This document shows, in pieces, positions 8,426-20,146 of a stretch of DNA of 64,000 nt (positions are counted from its first letter, which is position 1; every line of letters begins with the position of its first letter). The translations under genes and the position numbers were made by a program. The stretch comes from Phenylobacterium sp. J426 (lineage in GTDB: Bacteria > Pseudomonadota > Alphaproteobacteria > Caulobacterales > Caulobacteraceae). The notes beneath the pieces were generated by a model, which searched no databases, had not been told where the DNA came from, and worked only from the letters and a program-made list of their open reading frames with translations. The stretch is from positions 3,107,001 through 3,171,000 of the forward strand of contig NZ_JAJOMY010000001.1 of the NCBI RefSeq assembly GCF_024699945.1, read 5' to 3'.

Positions 8426-8600
8426 GCAGCCGTCCCATCATGCTGCGTCGAAGCCGTTATTCGGCCGTGAAACGACGCCGGATGCAAATCTAGGTTGGCG
8501 CCGAGGCCGCCGTTCGCCTGCTCTTCTCAAATGACAGCCTGCGGCCATCTTCCCGTGACCTGACGCGGCTTCCCTGCGACACTCGAAGGCGGAGGTTTCG

Positions 8601-9239
8601 ATGGCTTCTCCGCATCTCATCTACTTCGCCGATCCCATGTGCTCATGGTGCTACGGCTTCTCGCCGGTGGTGGAGGATATCCGCCGGGCGTTCGGCCGCG
8701 CGTTGCCGATCCGCGTCGTCATGGGTGGCCTTCGTCCGGGCACGGACAAGCCGATGACCGAGGAGGCCAAGGCGGAGCTCGCTGGGCACTGGTCCCATGT
8801 CCACGAGGCGACAGGACTGCCGTTCGACCGCGGCGCGCTGGACCACGAGGGCTTCCTCTACGACACCGATCCGGCGGCCCGGGCCGTGGTCGTGGTTCGC
8901 CGCGAGGGAGAGGAGCGGGCGGTAAGCTATCTCGGCCGCCTGCAGCGAGCGTTCTACGCCGAGGCGCAGGACATCACCTCAGGCGAGGTGCTCGCCGGCC
9001 TCGCCGCCGAGCTCGGCTTCGATCGCGGCCTCTTCCTGGAGCAATGGGGCTCGGAGGAAGCAAAGGCGGAAACCTGGCGGGACTACGCCGTCTCGCAGCG
9101 GGCTGGCGTAACAGGCTTCCCGACGCTCGTGGCCGGGCCGAACGAACAGGGCGCCTACGGCGTTGTCACGCGCGGCTATGCGCCGTCCGAACCGGTCGTC
9201 GCCACGCTCCAGGAGTGGATTTCACGCACTGTCGCCTGA
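8601..9239 (+). CDS. DsbA family protein (FrnE-like thiol oxidoreductase)
   Basis: A 212-residue thioredoxin-fold protein with a helical insertion. The redox motif C14-S-W-C17 follows the first beta strand (YFADPM), and the cis-proline loop TGFPTLVAG lies near residue 171. No signal peptide is seen, so it is probably cytosolic, as in FrnE and 2-hydroxychromene-isomerase-type relatives, not the periplasmic DsbA. A Shine-Dalgarno (GGAGG) precedes the ATG. It probably acts as a disulfide reductase or isomerase; the substrate is unknown. Confidence 0.85.
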   Translation: MASPHLIYFADPMCSWCYGFSPVVEDIRRAFGRALPIRVVMGGLRPGTDKPMTEEAKAELAGHWSHVHEATGLPFDRGALDHEGFLYDTDPAARAVVVVRREGEERAVSYLGRLQRAFYAEAQDITSGEVLAGLAAELGFDRGLFLEQWGSEEAKAETWRDYAVSQRAGVTGFPTLVAGPNEQGAYGVVTRGYAPSEPVVATLQEWISRTVA

Positions 9240-9334
9240 CCGGCGCCTTGCGCCGCCCCCGGGGGCGCGCGATATCGGAGGGGACGGCGCGCGCCCGGCC
9301 CGCGCCAAATGTCTCTGAAGGAAGCTTCCTCTCC

Positions 9335-9952
9335 ATGCGTGATCCCGTCACCACCGCCCTGGGCCTCGTGCCGATGGTCGTCGAGCAGACGAGCCGGGGC
9401 GAGCGCGCCTACGACATCTTCTCCCGTCTGCTGAAGGACCGGATCGTGTTCCTCGCGGGTCCGGTCGAGGACGGCATGGCCAGCCTGATCTGCGCCCAGC
9501 TTCTCCATCTCGAGGCCGAGAACCCGAAGAAGGAGATCCAGATGTATATCAACTCGCCGGGCGGGGTGGTGACGTCGGGCCTCGCGATCTACGACACCAT
9601 GCAGTACATCCGCTCGCCGGTGATCACCCTGTGCCTCGGCATGGCGGCCTCGATGGGCTCGTTCCTGCTGATGGCGGGCGAGAAGGGCAGCCGCATCGCG
9701 CTGCCGAACTCGCGGATCATGGTCCACCAGCCGTCGGGCGGCTACTCTGGCAAGGCGACGGACATCCAGCGCCACGCCGAGGACATCATCAAGACCAAGC
9801 GCCGGCTCAACGAGATCTACGCCAAGCACACCGGACAGCCGGTCGAGGTGGTCGAGGAGACGCTGGACCGCGACTACTTCATGACCGCCCAGGAGGCCAA
9901 GGATTGGGGTCTCGTGGATCACGTTTGGGAGAAGCGCGACAACGAGGGCTGA
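9335..9952 (+). CDS. clpP: ATP-dependent Clp protease proteolytic subunit
   Basis: The 205-residue serine peptidase that forms the tetradecameric chamber used with ClpX or ClpA. The catalytic triad reads Ser106 (GMAASMGSF), His131 (MVHQPSGG) and Asp180 (DRDYFMT). The length and the short N-terminal propeptide are standard. The in-frame ATG at 9335 gives the family start [18 protein letters not shown]. It ends at a very strong terminator, so it is separate from clpX, which lies 3.8 kb downstream. In Caulobacter, ClpXP degrades CtrA and other cell-cycle proteins; a similar role is likely here. Confidence 0.97.
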   Translation: MRDPVTTALGLVPMVVEQTSRGERAYDIFSRLLKDRIVFLAGPVEDGMASLICAQLLHLEAENPKKEIQMYINSPGGVVTSGLAIYDTMQYIRSPVITLCLGMAASMGSFLLMAGEKGSRIALPNSRIMVHQPSGGYSGKATDIQRHAEDIIKTKRRLNEIYAKHTGQPVEVVEETLDRDYFMTAQEAKDWGLVDHVWEKRDNEG

Positions 9953-9976
9953 TCCAGCCCCCAGCGACGAAATTCT

Positions 9977-10009
9977 GGCCCGGGCGACCCGCGTCGCCCG
10001 GGCCTTTTT
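9977..10009 (+). terminator. Strong intrinsic terminator after clpP
   Basis: A perfect 12-bp stem, GGCCCGGGCGAC (9977-9988) with GTCGCCCGGGCC (9993-10004), a CCGC loop and five T residues. It lies 24 bases past the clpP stop. Confidence 0.9.
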
Positions 10010-10089
10010 CGTGTACGCCCAGGCGGTGCTCACATTTAGTTTAGCTGTGGCGGTGTTTGCGCGGCCGGTGACGTGGTCTATCTCGGTTC

Positions 10090-10383
10090 GTGATGAGGGA
10101 CCTGAAGGATATCATTGAGCAGTTCGATCGATTTTCGACCGTCCTGATCGCAAGCAAGACTCCCGAGAATTCAGAGGGTGTTGTCGAAATACTCCTGGAA
10201 GCTGGGATCAATGTTGTTGGACCCGTAAGCCGCGCCAAGCATGCTCTGACGTTGGCGGCGCATTCGCCGATCGATCTGGCGTTGGTCACCGATGAGCTCG
10301 CTGGCGAGCGCAACGGTGCGGAGCTCGCCCGCTCGCTGGCGGATACGTGGGGCGTGCGCACGATCCCGCTCCCGGCGGCCTGA
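10090..10383 (+). CDS. Receiver-like protein lacking the phospho-acceptor Asp
   Basis: A 97-residue protein (GTG 10090; ATG 10093 also possible). Residues 18-95 resemble the second half of a response-regulator receiver domain: the strand TVLIAS, then ALTLAAHSPIDLALVTDELAG, where ordinary receivers read D-L-A-L-[LV]-D-x-x-L. The expected Asp position is Thr and the next residue is Asp. A helix with RNGAELARSL and a final strand RTIPLP follow. It lies 4 bases upstream of otsA and is probably co-transcribed. It could be a phosphorylation-independent receiver or an unrelated flavodoxin-like fold. Confidence 0.6.
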   Translation: MMRDLKDIIEQFDRFSTVLIASKTPENSEGVVEILLEAGINVVGPVSRAKHALTLAAHSPIDLALVTDELAGERNGAELARSLADTWGVRTIPLPAA

Positions 10384-10387
10384 GCGC

Positions 10388-11779
10388 ATGGGGCGTCTTA
10401 TCGTGATCTCCAACCGGGTGGGGCCGACGAACTCCTCCGGGCCTTCCGTCGGCGGCCTCGCCATGGCGCTCGGCGCCGCCTTGCGGGAATACAACGGCGT
10501 GTGGTTCGGCTGGAGCGGCCAGACGGTCGACGCCTTCAGCGGCCAACTCGCGGTCCAACGGGAAGGCGGCGCGACGATCGCCACGGTGGATCTCGAGCCG
10601 CAGGACCGGGACGAGTACTACAACGGCTACGCCAATCGGACGCTCTGGCCGCTGTTCCACTACCGGATCGACCTTTCCGCCTACGAGCGGTCGTTCAACG
10701 AGGGTTATGCACGCGTCAATGCGCGGTTCGCCCAGACGGTGCTGCCGCTGCTGCAGCCCGACGACTTCATCTGGGTGCACGACTACCATCTGATCCCGCT
10801 GGCGCGGGAGCTTCGCCGCCGGGGCGTGAAGAACCGGATCGGCTTCTTCCTGCACATACCGTGGCCGGCGCGACGACTGTTCGCCACCCTTCCGTTTCAT
10901 CGCGAATTGGTCGAAGCGGTCTTCGACTACGACCTGGTGGGCTTCCAGACGGAGGATTCCCTCAGCGCATTCGAGGACTACGTCGAGAAGGAAGAGGGCG
11001 GTGAGGTGCGGCCCGGCGCCGTGCACGCCTACGGCCGCACGCTGCGCACCGGCGTCTTCCCCATTGGCTTGGACGCGAAGAGCTTCGCGGAAGCCGCGAC
11101 GGGAGAGACCGCCTGCGGCTGGCGCGACCGGATGAAGGTCAGCCTGGCGGGACGGCGCATGATCATCGGCGTGGACCGCCTGGACTACTCGAAAGGCCTC
11201 GAAGAGCGCTTCCTCGCCTACGAGGAGTACCTCCAGAACACCCCCGAGGCCCTTGAGCAGGTGTTCTTGCTGCAGATTGCGACGCCTAGTCGGGACGAGG
11301 TTCCGGCGTACCAGGAGATTCGCGCCCGGCTTGACGCCGTCAGCGGCCGCATCAACGGCGCTTTCGCCACGGCCGACTGGGTGCCGATCCGCTATGTGAA
11401 CCGCGCGTATCGACGCGACGAACTGGCCGGCATCTACGGCGCCGCCGCAATCGGCCTGGTCACCCCCTTGCGCGATGGGATGAACCTGGTGGCCAAGGAG
11501 TACGTGGCTGCGCAGACCCCGGACGATCCGGGCGTCCTGATCCTCTCGAAGTTCGCCGGCGCGGCGGAGCAGATGGGCGAGGCCCTCATCGTCAACCCGT
11601 TCAGCCGGGAGGAGGTCTCGGACGCGATCGCCGCCGGCCTCGCGATGGGCCGCAGCGAGCGGATCCGGCGATGGGAGTCACTGATGGACGGCGTCCAAAC
11701 CCATGATGTCAGCGCCTGGCGCGACGCCTTCGTGGACGCCCTGCGGACGACGCCGCGACCTGAGCTCGCAAAGGTCTAG
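10388..11779 (+). CDS. otsA: Alpha,alpha-trehalose-phosphate synthase (UDP-forming)
   Basis: A 463-residue GT20 enzyme that joins UDP-glucose and glucose-6-phosphate to make trehalose-6-phosphate, an osmo- and desiccation protectant precursor. It begins MGRLIVISNRVG and shows family motifs HDYHLIPL (near 132), DRLDYSKGL (near 263) and RDGMNLVAKEY (near 361). No otsB phosphatase is fused or adjacent. The ATG at 10388 follows the stop of the receiver-like gene by 4 bases. Confidence 0.93.
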   Translation: MGRLIVISNRVGPTNSSGPSVGGLAMALGAALREYNGVWFGWSGQTVDAFSGQLAVQREGGATIATVDLEPQDRDEYYNGYANRTLWPLFHYRIDLSAYERSFNEGYARVNARFAQTVLPLLQPDDFIWVHDYHLIPLARELRRRGVKNRIGFFLHIPWPARRLFATLPFHRELVEAVFDYDLVGFQTEDSLSAFEDYVEKEEGGEVRPGAVHAYGRTLRTGVFPIGLDAKSFAEAATGETACGWRDRMKVSLAGRRMIIGVDRLDYSKGLEERFLAYEEYLQNTPEALEQVFLLQIATPSRDEVPAYQEIRARLDAVSGRINGAFATADWVPIRYVNRAYRRDELAGIYGAAAIGLVTPLRDGMNLVAKEYVAAQTPDDPGVLILSKFAGAAEQMGEALIVNPFSREEVSDAIAAGLAMGRSERIRRWESLMDGVQTHDVSAWRDAFVDALRTTPRPELAKV

Positions 11780-11926
11780 GCCGCCCCGCGCCCTGCCGCG
11801 AGGGTCCGGCCCTTGCAGCGGCCGGTCCGCTCGAGGGGATCAGCGCTGCGTTCGGCTTGTCCGCGCGCGCCGGGCCGGTAGCCTAGGCTTGGGCTCGCGA
11901 CAGCCCGAGTCGGAGGCGTTCGACCC

Positions 11927-12871
11927 TTGCGCATCTTCTACCTGACCGACGGCGATCACCGGTCGGGCGGCCAGCTCGTCAACCTGGACCATGTGACGAC
12001 CCTCCGCAGGCTGGGCTACGACGCCCGGCTGCTCCTCGTTCCCCAGCCAGGTAAGCCGGCTGAAGTCCAGTTCCCGCCAGGTCGGGCCGAGCCGTGGCAC
12101 GCCGACCTGCACAGCCTGACCGCCGCCGACTATGTGGTCGTAGGCGAGATGCATGGCCTGGCGGCGCAGTTGCTGAACGACAGCCCCGCCCGGAAGCTCA
12201 TCCACAACCAGAACCTCTACTACACCTTCGTCGCTTTCCGTGATCTTCAGGTGATCCGCAACTGGGGCTGCCGAGGCATCCTCACCTGCAGCGGCGTGAC
12301 GGCTGAGGCATTGCGGCGGATGGGCTGGGATGGGCCGACGTGGCCGGTCCGTCCGTTCATCGATCCGGTGTTCGCAACCACGCCGCCCGCCAGGCCGCGG
12401 CTCTCCGTCGCCGCCATGCCACGCAAGCGGCCGCATGACAGCCGCCTGATCCGGGGCCTGGCGAGATCCTGGCGGCCGACCCTCGAATTCGATTTCCACG
12501 AGATCGTGGGGCTGCCGCGCCAGGAGGTCGCCAAGGTGATGGCGGCCTCGGACATCTTCGTTTCGCTCAGCCGCGACGAAGGCCTCGGCCTTCCGCCTCT
12601 GGAGGCGATGGCGACGGGCGCCCTGGTGGTCGGGTTCCACGGCGGCGGCGGCCGCGAGTACGCCACCCCTGAAAACGGGGACTGGTTCGACGACGACCAG
12701 GTGTTCGAGGTCGCGGAGCTGCTGGTGCAGCGGCTGGATCAGCTCGCCGCCGGCGAAGGGTTCGAGGCCAGGCGAGAGGCGGGACGACGTACGGCTGCAG
12801 CCTTCAGCGCCGAGCGCTTCGAGGCTGAGCTCGCCGCCGCGTGGCGGCAGATCGCAGGGCCGCCTGGCTGA
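11927..12871 (+). CDS. Glycosyltransferase, GT-B fold
   Basis: A 314-residue protein starting from TTG, with a Shine-Dalgarno (GGAGG) near 11911. The N-terminus MRIFYLTDGDHRSGGQLVN is a typical GT-B donor/acceptor lobe start. The C-terminal lobe carries SRDEGLGLPPLEAMATG near residue 215, the E-x7-E nucleotide-sugar motif of GT4-type retaining enzymes. No membrane segments. Acceptor and sugar unknown. The gene lies between otsA and the CicA-like phosphatase, with which it converges (4-base gap). Confidence 0.75.
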   Translation: MRIFYLTDGDHRSGGQLVNLDHVTTLRRLGYDARLLLVPQPGKPAEVQFPPGRAEPWHADLHSLTAADYVVVGEMHGLAAQLLNDSPARKLIHNQNLYYTFVAFRDLQVIRNWGCRGILTCSGVTAEALRRMGWDGPTWPVRPFIDPVFATTPPARPRLSVAAMPRKRPHDSRLIRGLARSWRPTLEFDFHEIVGLPRQEVAKVMAASDIFVSLSRDEGLGLPPLEAMATGALVVGFHGGGGREYATPENGDWFDDDQVFEVAELLVQRLDQLAAGEGFEARREAGRRTAAAFSAERFEAELAAAWRQIAGPPG

Positions 12872-12875
12872 GGGG

Positions 12876-13502
12876 CTAGGGCTTGGCCGTGAAGACGCGG
12901 AAGCCAGCCTCGTCGGCGATGGCCAGCATCTCGGTGTCGCCCGACGTGTCGCCGTAGGCCGCCGCCAGCCGCAGCTCTGGCCCGAACACTTCGTGCAGGC
13001 GCACCACCTTCTCCTGTCCCCGGCAGTTGGGGCCTGAGAACGCGCCCACCACCCGGTTCTGCGGATCGAACGACAACTGCGTGCCCAGCACGAGATCCGC
13101 GCCCAGGCCGCGGCCGAAGGGGCCAACCACGATGTCCGGCGACGCGGTCACGATCACCATCCGGGCGCCGCGCTCCCGCCAACGCTTCCAGGTGGCCAGC
13201 GCGTCGGGCCGGAACAGCTTGCGGGCGAAGAGTTCCGCGAAACGGCTCGCGTCGGCCTCCAGCCGGTCGTGAGGCACGCCTTTCAGAAAGACCTTCACGG
13301 CCGCCGCCTTGATCCGGCCACGGTCGCGGTGGAGGACATAGGCGAGGGCGGCGGGGACCAACTGGAGGCAGCCGAGCCACCAGCGTAGCGGACCCGCCCG
13401 CCATTTCAGGAAGGTGGTGAAGCTGTCCTTGGTCGTGATCGTGCCGTCGAAATCGAAAGCGACGATCGGCGTTCCGGCCGCGGATGCGGGCTCTTGTGCC
13501 AT
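12876..13502 (-). CDS. cicA: HAD-IB family phosphatase, CicA-like
   Basis: A 208-residue HAD subfamily IB hydrolase. Motif I DFDGT is followed by a helical cap (residues ~25-100), motif II is TAS and motif III/IV GDTSGD. I chose ATG 13502 (MAQEPASAAG), close to motif I; an in-frame ATG at 13544 would add 14 residues. In Caulobacter, cicA encodes a HAD-superfamily protein between clpP and clpX whose dose is critical for growth and shape. Position, orientation away from clpX and family all match, but orthology is inferred from context, not alignment. Confidence 0.65.
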   Translation of the reverse strand: MAQEPASAAGTPIVAFDFDGTITTKDSFTTFLKWRAGPLRWWLGCLQLVPAALAYVLHRDRGRIKAAAVKVFLKGVPHDRLEADASRFAELFARKLFRPDALATWKRWRERGARMVIVTASPDIVVGPFGRGLGADLVLGTQLSFDPQNRVVGAFSGPNCRGQEKVVRLHEVFGPELRLAAAYGDTSGDTEMLAIADEAGFRVFTAKP

Positions 13503-13739
13503 TTCGGGCCGAATCCCATCTAAGAACACGAGGCGCCTATCCACAGGGCGTCGCGCCGCGTTTTGTCGCTCCGGCGAGCGAGCCCTTGTGATCCGAGGCC
13601 GGATCGGGGAATGTCAAGACTTGGACAACCCGCGGCGCGTATTCTGCATTGATACGGCGGACATGCCCCACGCCAGCGCCAAGGGGTGCGAGGCTGGCCA
13701 GATGATCGGCCCGCATCGTCGAGAGAGTGAGACCAGACC

Positions 13740-15002
<1,263 letters not shown>

Positions 15003-15030
15003 CCGACGCTCGCGCCCCGACCAGCCTTAC

Positions 15031-15060
15031 GGCCCCGCAGGACCCCTGCGGGGCCGTTTC
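15031..15060 (+). terminator. Terminator after clpX
   Basis: A perfect 10-bp GC-rich stem, GGCCCCGCAG (15031-15040) with CTGCGGGGCC (15046-15055), a 5-base loop, then GTTTC. The T tract is short. Confidence 0.65.
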
Positions 15061-15126
15061 GATCTCTGCGCTTGCCGGCGGGCTCGGCGGAGCCCGATGC
15101 TCAGATCAGGTGACGGGGTCTGACGC

Positions 15127-15852
15127 ATGGATGCGGAACACCTTCGGCTGATCGGCGCCATCGAAGCAGCGGCAGACCCGTCGCGCCGCCCGCCGTCCGG
15201 CTATTTTGGGCAGGGCGATCATCCGCTTTATGGGCTGAGCGTGCCGGCGAAGCGTGAGATCGCCCGTCGTTGGGTCCGCACCCATGACGAGGTGTCGCCG
15301 GAGCGTGTGCTGGCGCTCGTCGACAGCTTGATGGGCGGAGCTTCTTACGAGGAGAAGACCCTCGGGCCGCTGATACTGGGCTGCCACGCGAAGGCCAGGG
15401 CAGACGTTACGCCCAGCCATGTCGACCGCTGGCTCGGCGGCCTGCAGGGCTGGGCCGAGGTCGATCACCTCTGCCAGGGACTGTTTTCCGCCGACCAGCT
15501 TCTGGCCACATGGGTGGCTTGGGAGCCTGCGCTCGCCGCATGGAGCCGTGACGGCGCCATAAGCCGGCGGCGGGCGTCCTTGGTCCTGCTGACCGGCCCG
15601 ACGCGCGCCTCGCCCGATCCGCGGCTCAAGGCCCGGGCCTTCGCCAATATCGACACCCTCGCGGCGGAACGGGATCCGCTGATCACCAAGGCGGTCTCAT
15701 GGCTCTTGCGGTCCATGACCAGACATCATGCCGCAGACGTAGAGGCTTACGTCGCTGCGAACGCCGAGCGTTTGCCGGCGGTCGCGGTGCGCGAGGTGAG
15801 GACCAAGCTCGCCACCGGTGCGAAGTCGGGCCGCCCCGCACCGACCACTTGA
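15127..15852 (+). CDS. DNA alkylation repair protein, AlkD-like
   Basis: A 241-residue all-helical protein. The motifs YFGQGDHPLYGLSVPAKREIA and the later segment around W-A-E-V-D-H-L match the HEAT-like-repeat AlkC/AlkD family of DNA glycosylases, which remove N3/N7-alkylated purines. The C-terminal KAVSWLLRSM segment is also typical. Single gene between clpX and lon. Substrate range is inferred from the family only. Confidence 0.75.
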   Translation: MDAEHLRLIGAIEAAADPSRRPPSGYFGQGDHPLYGLSVPAKREIARRWVRTHDEVSPERVLALVDSLMGGASYEEKTLGPLILGCHAKARADVTPSHVDRWLGGLQGWAEVDHLCQGLFSADQLLATWVAWEPALAAWSRDGAISRRRASLVLLTGPTRASPDPRLKARAFANIDTLAAERDPLITKAVSWLLRSMTRHHAADVEAYVAANAERLPAVAVREVRTKLATGAKSGRPAPTT

Positions 15853-15983
15853 GAACCCAGCGGCCACTGACCATCTATTGCGTGTGATCAAGGCAAATCC
15901 TTGCGCAGCTCGCATCCTTTCCTCTGGTAAAGCTAACCTGTGGACAGCGATGAGGCCGAGTGTCGCGCACGGTTATTGCGGCG

Positions 15984-16011
15984 CTTGAACCCCTCGCGAA
16001 ACCGTCCACAT
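15984..16011 (+). promoter_or_regulatory. Possible heat-shock (RpoH) promoter of lon
   Basis: CTTGAA (15984-15989), 16 bases, then CCACAT (16006-16011). This resembles the sigma-32 pattern CTTGAA-N-CCCCAT. It lies about 125 bases upstream of lon, in a 285-base gap that holds no other gene. lon is a heat-shock gene in many proteobacteria. The -10 match is imperfect. Confidence 0.3.
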
Positions 16012-16137
16012 AAATCACCGAACAACCGCCGTGGCCCGGCGGACGGGTCGTCCGACTCAGGCGCATCGTCTGAAGTGACCACGATCCGGCAGGCCAGGTC
16101 CGATCCAAACGGGCCGGCCAGGAGTTAAAGAAGCATC

Positions 16138-18540
<2,403 letters not shown>

Positions 18541-18575
18541 TCGCTCACCGGGCGATCACAACTTGTGACAAGCGC

Positions 18576-18609
18576 GCGGCGCGGGAGAAATCCCGCGCCG
18601 CTTCGTTTG
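18576..18609 (+). terminator. Terminator after lon
   Basis: A perfect 11-bp stem, GCGGCGCGGGA (18576-18586) with TCCCGCGCCGC (18591-18601), closed by a stable GAAA tetraloop and followed by TTCGTTT. Confidence 0.8.
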
Positions 18610-18722
18610 ACGGCCAAGCTCGGACGCGCCTTAAATGCCGGCGGGGGCGGTGCGGCGCGGTTGGGGCGCGCCGGCGGCTGGTCGAAAAACACATAAAAAA
18701 CAGATGGTGGGAGACTGATCAG

Positions 18723-18998
18723 ATGACGAAGGCCGAACTCGTCACGGCGATCGCCGACAGGGCAGGGCTGAACAAGGCGCAGGCCAAGGAAGCGCTAGAG
18801 GCCTTCATTGCCTCGGTTTCGACGTCGCTGAAGGCCGGGCGCGAGGTGCGGCTGGTCGGCTTCGGCAGCTTCGTGCCGGTGAAGCGTGCGGCGGGCATGG
18901 CGCGCAACCCCCGCACCGGGGAGAAGGTCCGGCGTCCGGCCAGCGCCACCTGTCGCTTCCGTGTTGGCGAAGGACTCAAGAGCACGCTCAACAGCTGA
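18723..18998 (+). CDS. hup: HU family DNA-binding protein
   Basis: A 91-residue nucleoid protein starting MTKAELVTAIADRAGL. It has the HU signature around GFGSFVPVKRAAG and the DNA-minor-groove arm ARNPRTGEKVRRPAS. It bends and compacts DNA as a dimer. It sits directly after lon, as in Caulobacter and many other bacteria. A hairpin terminator follows. Confidence 0.95.
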   Translation: MTKAELVTAIADRAGLNKAQAKEALEAFIASVSTSLKAGREVRLVGFGSFVPVKRAAGMARNPRTGEKVRRPASATCRFRVGEGLKSTLNS

Positions 18999-19020
18999 AC
19001 CGGCCCCAGCGCCGAAGAGG

Positions 19021-19048
19021 GGCGGCCGTCTGCCACGGCCGCCGCTTT
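19021..19048 (+). terminator. Terminator after hup
   Basis: A perfect 9-bp stem, GGCGGCCGT (19021-19029) with ACGGCCGCC (19035-19043), and a 5-base loop, followed by GCTTTT. Confidence 0.75.
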
Positions 19049-19087
19049 TCGGTTGCGGCCGACCTGCCAATCGCCTACCAGCCGGCC

Positions 19088-19205
19088 ATCCACGGGGAGT
19101 AGCCGTCCGCGCGACAGCGGAGCCCGCGTCAACAGGCTTGCCTTCACGGCATGGCGCGAGCGGCGGACCTTCAGGTCCGGATTGGCGAGACCGGCGATGC
19201 GGCTT
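19088..19205 (+). promoter_or_regulatory. yybP-ykoY (manganese) riboswitch
   Basis: The leader of the TMEM165-type gene carries the conserved yybP-ykoY elements in order: GGGGAGTAGC (19094-19103), CGTCAACAG (19127-19135), a variable hairpin GGACC-ttca-GGTCC (19165-19178), then GGCGAGACCGG (19184-19194). These are the conserved L1/L3 loop and junction sequences of this Mn2+-sensing aptamer, which controls Mn exporters in E. coli (mntP, alx) and other bacteria. Boundaries are approximate. Downstream, GGGCGCG and CGCGCCC arms flank the approach to the GAGAG ribosome site (19257-19261), so translational control is plausible but inferred. Confidence 0.87.
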
Positions 19206-19267
19206 CGGCGCGGGCGCGACGGGGCATTCGCATCGTCGTGTCGACGCCGCGCCCTTGAGAGTCCGAC

Positions 19268-19840
19268 TTGGAAGCCCTTCTCATCTCCACCGGCGTGGTG
19301 GCCGTCGCCGAGATCGGTGACAAGACCCAACTCCTCGCCATCGTCTTGGCCGCGCGTTTCCGCAAGCCGCTCCCGATCATTCTCGGCATTCTTGCCGCGA
19401 CGCTGCTCAATCATGCCGCGGCCGCCACCATCGGCGTCGTCGTGGCGAAGTACCTCACGGGCTCGCTGTTCCAGGTCCTCGTCGGCGTAGGGTTCGTGGC
19501 GATGGCGGTGTGGGCGCTGATCCCCGACAAGGAGGATGAGGACGCGGGAGCCCGCACTCTCGGCGGCGTGTTCCTGACCACGCTGATCGCGTTCTTCCTG
19601 GTGGAGATCGGCGACAAGACCCAGATCGCCACGACGCTCTTGGCCGCGCGGTTCCAGGAGATCGCCCTGGTCACGGCGGGCACCACCCTGGGCATGATGG
19701 CGGCCAACGTTCCGGCGGTCTTCCTCGGCGAGGCGGCGACCAAGGTCGTGCCGCTGAACTACGTCCGCATCGGCGCCGCCGTGCTCTTCGCGCTCATCGG
19801 CGCCTCGGTGCTGCTGGCGGTGCTCTTCGGAGCGCGCTAG
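19268..19840 (+). CDS. TMEM165/GDT1 family (UPF0016) cation transporter
   Basis: A 190-residue membrane protein of six helices built as an internal duplication. Each half carries the family motif E-I-G-D-K-T-Q (residues ~15-21 and ~113-119) in a metal-coordinating helix. The family moves Mn2+ and/or Ca2+ against protons; bacterial members studied act in Mn2+ export. The start is TTG, 6 bases after a GAGAG ribosome site. The riboswitch upstream strongly suggests manganese-inducible export. The POT-type transporter gene starts a few bases downstream and may have been in the same operon. Confidence 0.85.
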   Translation: MEALLISTGVVAVAEIGDKTQLLAIVLAARFRKPLPIILGILAATLLNHAAAATIGVVVAKYLTGSLFQVLVGVGFVAMAVWALIPDKEDEDAGARTLGGVFLTTLIAFFLVEIGDKTQIATTLLAARFQEIALVTAGTTLGMMAANVPAVFLGEAATKVVPLNYVRIGAAVLFALIGASVLLAVLFGAR

Positions 19841-19866
19841 GCATGGCCGGCAAGGGGGGAGGCGGA

Positions 19867-19968
19867 ATGACGGCTTCGAAGGTCGCCCAGGACGGCGACA
19901 AGGCGTTCCTCGGACATCCGAGGGCGCTGGGCTACCTGGCCTTCTCCGAGGCGTGGGAGCGCTTTTCC
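19867..19968 (+). pseudogene. POT/peptide MFS transporter, 5' fragment (interrupted by IS21)
   Basis: Begins at ATG 19867, behind a purine-rich AAGGGGGGAGG; ATG 19843 is an alternative. It encodes residues up to AFSEAWERFS, the first conserved POT-family motif, where the native sequence continues YYGMQ. The IS element begins immediately after codon Ser, so the frame then runs into IS DNA and stops. The remainder of the gene is intact beyond the element. Confidence 0.85.
19960..19968 (+). repeat. Target-site duplication, left copy
   Basis: The 9 bases CGCTTTTCC flank the left end of the IS21-family element and are repeated exactly at 22574-22582. Deleting the element and one copy rejoins the transporter frame. 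Confidence 0.85.
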
Positions 19969-20087
19969 TGCGGATTCCGACGTGATCGCGCCCGCCGTTC
20001 CGATTTGATGCCGCCCACCATTCCGAAGTGATCCCGCCCACCGTTCCGGGATAACGCCGCCCAGGATCCGGGATGATCCCGCCCAGG
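19969..20087 (+). repeat. Left-end tandem repeats of the IS21 element
   Basis: Five degenerate units of 22-23 bases built on [AG]TTCCGnnnTGATnCCGCCCA[CG], starting in the terminal inverted repeat and running inwards. They resemble the multiple transposase-binding repeats (L1, L2 ...) of IS21-family ends. Three inverted copies occur at the right end. Confidence 0.7.
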
Positions 20088-20146
20088 CGGCCCGGCGGTC
20101 CAGGCCTTCGCCGACGCTAGGCTCTCCTCCTTTCGAGGAGAGGCCG

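Noticed and set aside
9320..9329. GGAAGCTTCC palindrome just before clpP as an operator
   Set aside because: A 10-base palindrome of this kind is not distinctive, and it overlaps the clpP ribosome-binding region with no second copy nearby.
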